DNA of 64,000 nucleotides. Source: Sphingobium lignivorans (GTDB lineage Bacteria; Pseudomonadota; Alphaproteobacteria; Sphingomonadales; Sphingomonadaceae). Positions 59,757 to 64,000 of the stretch are shown here, piece after piece. The notes below the pieces were generated by a model, which made no database searches, was not told the origin of the DNA, and worked only from the letters and a program-made list of their open reading frames with translations. The position numbers were made by a program, and so were the translations under genes. Within the stretch, counting starts at the first letter, position 1. Each line of letters starts with the position of its first letter. Where the stretch lies: NCBI RefSeq assembly GCF_014203955.1, contig NZ_JACHKA010000001.1, positions 1,302,001-1,366,000 of the forward strand, written 5' to 3'.

Positions 59757-60239
59757 TCACAGATTGGTGAGGCACAGCTTGCGCTCCGCCTCCCGCCGGT
59801 TGACGAGCCCCTGCATGCGCTGGCCGCCCGCATTCACCCACATCAGGAAGGCGTCGCAGCCGCCTTTCCAGTCGCCGGCATTGAAGCGTCGCGCCACGCT
59901 CGAGCGGGCGAAGGCGGCCGGGCCGATATTGTAGGTGAGGCTGATCGCGGCGGCGAACTGATGCGGCCGCTCGCGCAGGGCGGGGACGGCGGCAAGCACG
60001 GCCGGAGCGAATTCCGCCGAGAGCGTGCCGTCCAGCATCGCCTCGCATTCGGCGGCGGTGTAGCGGCGCATCGCCACGCGCGTTTCGCCGGTGCAGACGG
60101 TCCATATGCCGACCACGTCGCGATAGGGCTCGGTGCGGGTGCCTTCCCAGCGCTCGATGAGCGGGGACGCGATCAGGATCGCCAGCGCCACGAAGGCACT
60201 GCCGATCGCGCCGCCGGTGGCCTTGGACTGCGCGCTCAT
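59757..60239 (-). CDS. Phage endolysin, GH24 lysozyme with signal-arrest-release N-terminus
   Basis: 160 residues. Catalytic triad of T4-like lysozymes: Glu32 (ERWEGTRTEPYRD), Asp41 and Thr47, spaced E-x8-D-x5-T. The N-terminal hydrophobic but weak helix (GGAIGSAFVALAILIASPLI) directly before the catalytic Glu is the signal-arrest-release type known from P1 and phage 21, so the enzyme is probably exported by Sec and activated when the membrane is depolarised. The ATG at 60239 overlaps the holin-like stop (ATGA). Confidence 0.9.
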   Translation of the reverse strand: MSAQSKATGGAIGSAFVALAILIASPLIERWEGTRTEPYRDVVGIWTVCTGETRVAMRRYTAAECEAMLDGTLSAEFAPAVLAAVPALRERPHQFAAAISLTYNIGPAAFARSSVARRFNAGDWKGGCDAFLMWVNAGGQRMQGLVNRREAERKLCLTNL

Positions 60240-60514
60240 TTCGGCAGTCCTGCCTTGATCGCTGCCACAAGGCCGAGCGCGACCGTGATCAGCCCGACCA
60301 GCCATTTGACGAAGCGGAGCGATGTCTTGGCGGCCCCCCAGGCATCGACGACTTCACGGGTCGATGTGACCCCGGTTTCGACCAGCGCCACCCGTTCCTT
60401 CAGCGCATCGAGCTGTTTGTTTGTTTCGCTGCGCATGAGTTGCGTCTCGCCCTGCAGCCCATCAACCTTGCCGATGAGCTGGTCGAGCTTAGCGTTCAAT
60501 GTAGGATCGGTCAT
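60236..60514 (-). CDS. XhlA/holin-like small membrane protein
   Basis: 92 residues: a coiled-coil N-terminal two thirds (NAKLDQLIGKVDGLQGETQLMRSETNKQLDALKERVALVETGV) and one C-terminal transmembrane helix (RFVKWLVGLITVALGLVAAIKAG). This topology resembles the haemolysin XhlA-type proteins found with lysis genes. Its ATG overlaps the tail-gene stop and its stop overlaps the endolysin start. Pinholin-like triggering of the SAR endolysin is plausible. Confidence 0.7.
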   Translation of the reverse strand: MTDPTLNAKLDQLIGKVDGLQGETQLMRSETNKQLDALKERVALVETGVTSTREVVDAWGAAKTSLRFVKWLVGLITVALGLVAAIKAGLPK

Positions 60515-63500
60515 GCTGCGGGCTCCCAGGCATCATGGGCCGCTTTCAGTGCGGCGACGAAGGATAAGGCTTCGGCCAGGTCCATGCCCGGCTTTGCGAC
60601 GATGATGGCCTTGCCGTGCTTCATGTTGCTCTCGCCGGAGGAAACTCCGCCAATGCGGACCTCCCGGGGAAATGATCCGGTGCCGCCCACATAGAGATTG
60701 CCCGCCACATGATTGACGGCTTCGGTGCCGTGGCCGGCATGAGGCCGGCCTTCCGCGTCCCGAAAGGCCCAGTAGACCTCGGCGCCCGCCGGCATCGCGT
60801 CGTGGCATCGCATCGCGACATCGAAGCCGCCCGATACGCCATTGATGGTTCCTGACGTGTCGACCCAGCGGGCGCGCATCTGGTTGCTGCCGGTTCGCTC
60901 GAAGATGACGCCATTTGTGACGTTTCCGAACCGCGCGATCGTCCGCGTGGAACTCGCATTGTGCACATGCTTGTCGAGGATCATCGCGACCAGCAGGGGA
61001 TCGGTCTTGTAGATCGGTCGTGCCGTGGCGGTGTCGAGGTTCTGGTATCGACCCGTTCCGGATGCGGTCCACATGCCCGTCGCCGGATCATAGGTGAAGG
61101 GTGTGCCGGCGAGGGCCAGCGGGCCGCCGACCAGCGAGGCGATGGCGGCCGTGTCCTCGCTGAGCGATGGATCCCAGACCCACTCGGCGGCGCCGGGATA
61201 CCAGAGCGACGCGCCGCCGCCGAGGCGGATGCGCAGCGTTCCGCTGTCGGAGGTGTAGCTGTCCCAGGCTTGATAGCTGATCGTGCGCGTCACCATCTCG
61301 CCCCAGCCTGCCGAGACCCTGGCCGGGTCGACATAGATGCCGTCCTCGCCCACGGAAAAGGCGCCATCATTGTTGCCGCCGGTGATCCGGTAATCGAGCA
61401 GAGGATCCGGCAGATCGCCGATCTTCGTGGATGTCGCTGGTTCGACCGGCAGATCGGGAAGGTCGATGCGGGTCGGGACGGAGACCGGAACATGCATCGC
61501 GGCCAGGCCGTCCATTGCGCAGAACGCCTGATAACGTGGATCGTCGGTCGCGAAGTAGCTGTCCGCCAGGTCGAACCGGCCACGCACCGCACCGACGTCG
61601 ACGAAATGGCAGGCACTGGAGAGATAGGGCGCCTGCTCATATTTCAGCTCATGGAAGAGCCTCAGGCCGGCTTCGCTATGCGCGAACTGGCCTGCCCGGG
61701 CATTCATGCGCTGGGAGGGATATTTCTTCCAGTTGAAGTCGTAATTGTCCTCATAGCCCACAACCTTGATTCCGAAGGGCGTGCAGAGCTTGTGGATTTC
61801 GAAGATCTTCGAGCGGCAGTTGTTGCGGTTGTTGTCCGCGAGACGGACGTACCAGTCGTCATCGCTCTCCGCCATGTAGACGGTTTCCGTTCCGCCGACC
61901 GAGATCGTGGACCTTGCAAGCCACAGGCCCTGCATGACGGCCGCCACTTCATAGGTGCCGTCCGCGAGCCCCGTGATCGCAGGCGCCTCGGCATAGCTGT
62001 CGCTCTCCCTGTTCGGGATCGTGATGATGCGCTGCGCCAGAAAGCCATCGCCCGTGCCCGCAAGCACGTCCTCTATGGAGAAGTCCGAGCCGGCCGCGAA
62101 AACACAGAAGGGCACGTCGATGGAGCTGCTGCCGCCGGCCGGGTGGCCATACCAGGCACCGGGGATGATCTGGCCGGGAGAGAGCCGCATGCGGACGTCC
62201 CACGCCATGGTCTGAATATAGTTGGCGACCGCGACTTCGTCGCACGCGTCGCGCACCCCCGGGACATTGAAATAGGCCTGGGTCTCACTCTTGTTGGCGA
62301 TCCAGCTCCCCAGGATATGGACGACGCGCTCGCGCCCCATGATGGCGTCGAAGCGATTCCAGATGTTGAGGCTCTGGTTCGCGTGATGATATTTGTAGCC
62401 GATGATCTTGCCGGGCTCGTCGACCATCACGAACATCGCCGTGTCGTTGGCGCGCGCTTCGGCCGGCATCGCGTAGACGGAACCGCCGCCCGCGCGACGG
62501 AAGCGGAAATGATCCGCATCGATCACGTCGACTTCCATGATCCCGCCGCCGGACGAGAGCGGATAAGCCAGACCGTCGAGGATCGCCACGCGCTCGCCGG
62601 TGGTCATCCCGTGCGCGGGCCGGAACATGCGGTTCTCCGATCCCACGCGCTGCGCCGTCAGCCGGGTATGCGTGTAATATTCGAACCAGATATGGCGGCT
62701 CAGGAATGCGCTGCCGGTTCCCCAGGTTTCGTTGTTGTTCTCCGGGCCGAGCTGGAGGGCAGGATCGAGCTGGTCGCGCGCCAGCGTGGCGAGCTGGTCG
62801 ATGAAGTCGTCCGTCGCGCGGTGGGGGATGTTGAGCCAGCAGAACATCTGCAGCCGGTTGCAGAGGTCGAAGCAATATTCATACGGCACCATCGCTTGCG
62901 CGAAGAAGATGTCGGATGGCAAGGAACGCTGGGACCATTGGGAGATGGTCGTCTCGTTGGTGCGCAGCCAGTCCATGAAGCGCAGCCGCCTGGCGCCCGT
63001 GCCGGCGACGAAGGCGAGAAACTGCGGATCCCAGACCTCCCCGTTCTGGAAATTTTCCAGCAGCGCGCTGCGGAACATGGCCGGCTTGCCGTTGACCTTC
63101 GTGACGCCGCCCTTGTTCTTCAGGAAAACGCCGCCGATGCCGTCATGTTCGAAGGTGATCCATGTGGCAGTCGACCAGGCGGTCTGATTGCCGCTGAAGT
63201 AGACTTTGAACCAGTTGTTGTCCGGGTTGTAGAGCGTGATCTGCCCGGCCGGCACGCCCTTCGAGTAGCCCACGCCATTGGTCACCGGCGCAATGACGGT
63301 GAAGGAAAACTCATCCTCGGGATTTGAAGGGCTGAGTTCGCCACGGGACTGGGTGTAGGGGGAGACCGTGAGGCTGTTTTCGGGCGACCAGCTCGATCCG
63401 GCATGCAGCAACAGGTTGATGAACGGCTTGGGGTTCAGCCAGTTGCGGATCCCGCCCAGTCCAAGCCCCAGCTCCATGCCATCGCCGACCGGAGGGGGGA

Positions 63501-64000
63501 GCGAGTCCTCGAGGACCTCGATCTCCACGATCTCGCTGAGATCGCTTTCGAGGCCGAGCGCGTTCACTGTCGACAGCGCAAGATAATAGGTGCCGGGGTC
63601 CAGCGCGTCCTCATAAGGCGAGTCCGTGAGGATATCGCCGATATGGGCCAGCGAACCGGCCGTCGCGCCCATGAAGAGCCGGTGGTGCAGGATCGGCGCA
63701 CCGCCTTCGGCGTCGGTCCAGGCGGCCACGAAACTCTGGACGCCGCCGCTGGCCGTGAACATCGGCGCAGGCGGCCTGCCCCATGTTCTTGCATCGGCGA
63801 TCTCGCTTGGCGCGGTGAGCCCGCCTGTGGTCAGCGCGACGCCATATCCCTCATAGTCCGCGCCCTGATCGAGACCTCCGATGGCGAATGGCGGGTCGAC
63901 CTCGCCGGCAACAAAGATGTGGTCGGCATAGGCGCCGGTCCCGACCTTGCGCAGGAAGACGGTGCGCTCGATCACGTCATGTTCGTTGAGAGGGCCGTCC
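60511..64000 (-). CDS. Large phage tail/receptor-binding protein (5' end outside window)
   Basis: At least 1163 residues; the frame is open through the right edge, so the true start lies beyond and the GTG at 63975 need not be it. Near the visible N-terminus is a fibronectin-III-like domain (PPAPMFTASGGVQSFVAAWTD...YYLALSTVNALGLESDLSEIVEIEV). A large central region without recognised motifs has many aromatic residues (WLNIPHRATDDF, IIGYKYHHANQSLNIW). The C-terminal 200 residues look like a concanavalin-type lectin fold (VAMILDKHV...NQMRARWVDTSG...VYWAFRDAEGRPHAGH). Probably the host-recognition or tail-tip protein. It heads the lysis operon, with an ATGA overlap to the holin-like gene. Confidence 0.75.
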   Translation of the reverse strand, partial: DGPLNEHDVIERTVFLRKVGTGAYADHIFVAGEVDPPFAIGGLDQGADYEGYGVALTTGGLTAPSEIADARTWGRPPAPMFTASGGVQSFVAAWTDAEGGAPILHHRLFMGATAGSLAHIGDILTDSPYEDALDPGTYYLALSTVNALGLESDLSEIVEIEVLEDSLPPPVGDGMELGLGLGGIRNWLNPKPFINLLLHAGSSWSPENSLTVSPYTQSRGELSPSNPEDEFSFTVIAPVTNGVGYSKGVPAGQITLYNPDNNWFKVYFSGNQTAWSTATWITFEHDGIGGVFLKNKGGVTKVNGKPAMFRSALLENFQNGEVWDPQFLAFVAGTGARRLRFMDWLRTNETTISQWSQRSLPSDIFFAQAMVPYEYCFDLCNRLQMFCWLNIPHRATDDFIDQLATLARDQLDPALQLGPENNNETWGTGSAFLSRHIWFEYYTHTRLTAQRVGSENRMFRPAHGMTTGERVAILDGLAYPLSSGGGIMEVDVIDADHFRFRRAGGGSVYAMPAEARANDTAMFVMVDEPGKIIGYKYHHANQSLNIWNRFDAIMGRERVVHILGSWIANKSETQAYFNVPGVRDACDEVAVANYIQTMAWDVRMRLSPGQIIPGAWYGHPAGGSSSIDVPFCVFAAGSDFSIEDVLAGTGDGFLAQRIITIPNRESDSYAEAPAITGLADGTYEVAAVMQGLWLARSTISVGGTETVYMAESDDDWYVRLADNNRNNCRSKIFEIHKLCTPFGIKVVGYEDNYDFNWKKYPSQRMNARAGQFAHSEAGLRLFHELKYEQAPYLSSACHFVDVGAVRGRFDLADSYFATDDPRYQAFCAMDGLAAMHVPVSVPTRIDLPDLPVEPATSTKIGDLPDPLLDYRITGGNNDGAFSVGEDGIYVDPARVSAGWGEMVTRTISYQAWDSYTSDSGTLRIRLGGGASLWYPGAAEWVWDPSLSEDTAAIASLVGGPLALAGTPFTYDPATGMWTASGTGRYQNLDTATARPIYKTDPLLVAMILDKHVHNASSTRTIARFGNVTNGVIFERTGSNQMRARWVDTSGTINGVSGGFDVAMRCHDAMPAGAEVYWAFRDAEGRPHAGHGTEAVNHVAGNLYVGGTGSFPREVRIGGVSSGESNMKHGKAIIVAKPGMDLAEALSFVAALKAAHDAWEPAA

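Overview
The window looks like a chromosomal segment from a GC-rich alphaproteobacterium of the Sphingomonadales (Sphingobium/Novosphingobium-like). The pointers are a lignin-aromatics gene set of the type known from Sphingobium SYK-6, a PEP-CTERM sorting tail of the sphingomonad form (PEPATWAMMIGGF), an alphaproteobacterial LexA box (GTTC-N7-GTTC) and an fds-type formate dehydrogenase. All assignments come from reading the sequence; no database search was run.

Region 1 (1-16 kb) holds the end of formate-tetrahydrofolate ligase, an APH-like kinase, then a catabolic island: SnoaL-like protein, MFS transporter, aldehyde dehydrogenase, a LigW-type 5-carboxyvanillate decarboxylase, a second MFS transporter, a GMC oxidoreductase, an LLM flavin oxidoreductase, a DUF3237 protein, a lignostilbene dioxygenase (carotenoid-oxygenase fold), a divergent MarR regulator and an aromatic-acid MFS symporter. 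Together these suggest breakdown of lignin-derived phenylcoumaran/stilbene dimers to vanillate-level monomers. A palindrome covers the -35 box of the dioxygenase promoter and is the likely MarR operator.

Region 2 (16-22.5 kb) is an NAD-dependent molybdenum formate dehydrogenase operon transcribed leftward in the order fdsG-fdsB-mobA-fdsA-fdsD-fdhD. With the formate-THF ligase it could handle the C1 units released from aromatic methoxy groups.

Region 3 (22.5-28 kb) holds housekeeping genes on the minus strand: Hpt protein, TusA-like protein, der, bamB, a YfgM-like protein and panB.

Region 4 (28-45.2 kb) is a flagellar block. On the minus strand are fliA, flhA (with a one-base frameshift), a lytic transglycosylase, flgN-like, flgM, flgA and a compact MotA/MotB-like second stator pair. 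Rightward run flgBCDEFGHIJKL and then motAB. Two near-perfect sigma-54 promoters, a pair of palindromes 21 bp apart (enhancer candidate) and a sigma-28-like promoter before motA suggest the usual sigma-54 to sigma-28 hierarchy.

Region 5 (45.2-48.3 kb) has a histidine kinase/response regulator pair, a secreted EF-hand protein and the 5' half of a tRNA-Gly(UCC) gene that stops at the anticodon loop.

Region 6 (48.35-64 kb) is a P2-like prophage or phage-derived island abutting the broken tRNA. It opens with about 0.9 kb of non-coding DNA containing a 34-bp inverted repeat that encloses a dense GTAAG/CTTAC array, then a low-GC HNH-type gene with a C11 tract. The P2 head and tail-completion order Q-P / O-N-M-L-X-R-S follows. 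After it comes a small, apparently leaderless gene under a perfect LexA box, a PEP-CTERM secreted protein, and an opposite-strand operon of large tail protein, holin-like protein, signal-arrest-release (SAR) endolysin and nested Rz/Rz1 spanins. The tail gene runs off the right edge.
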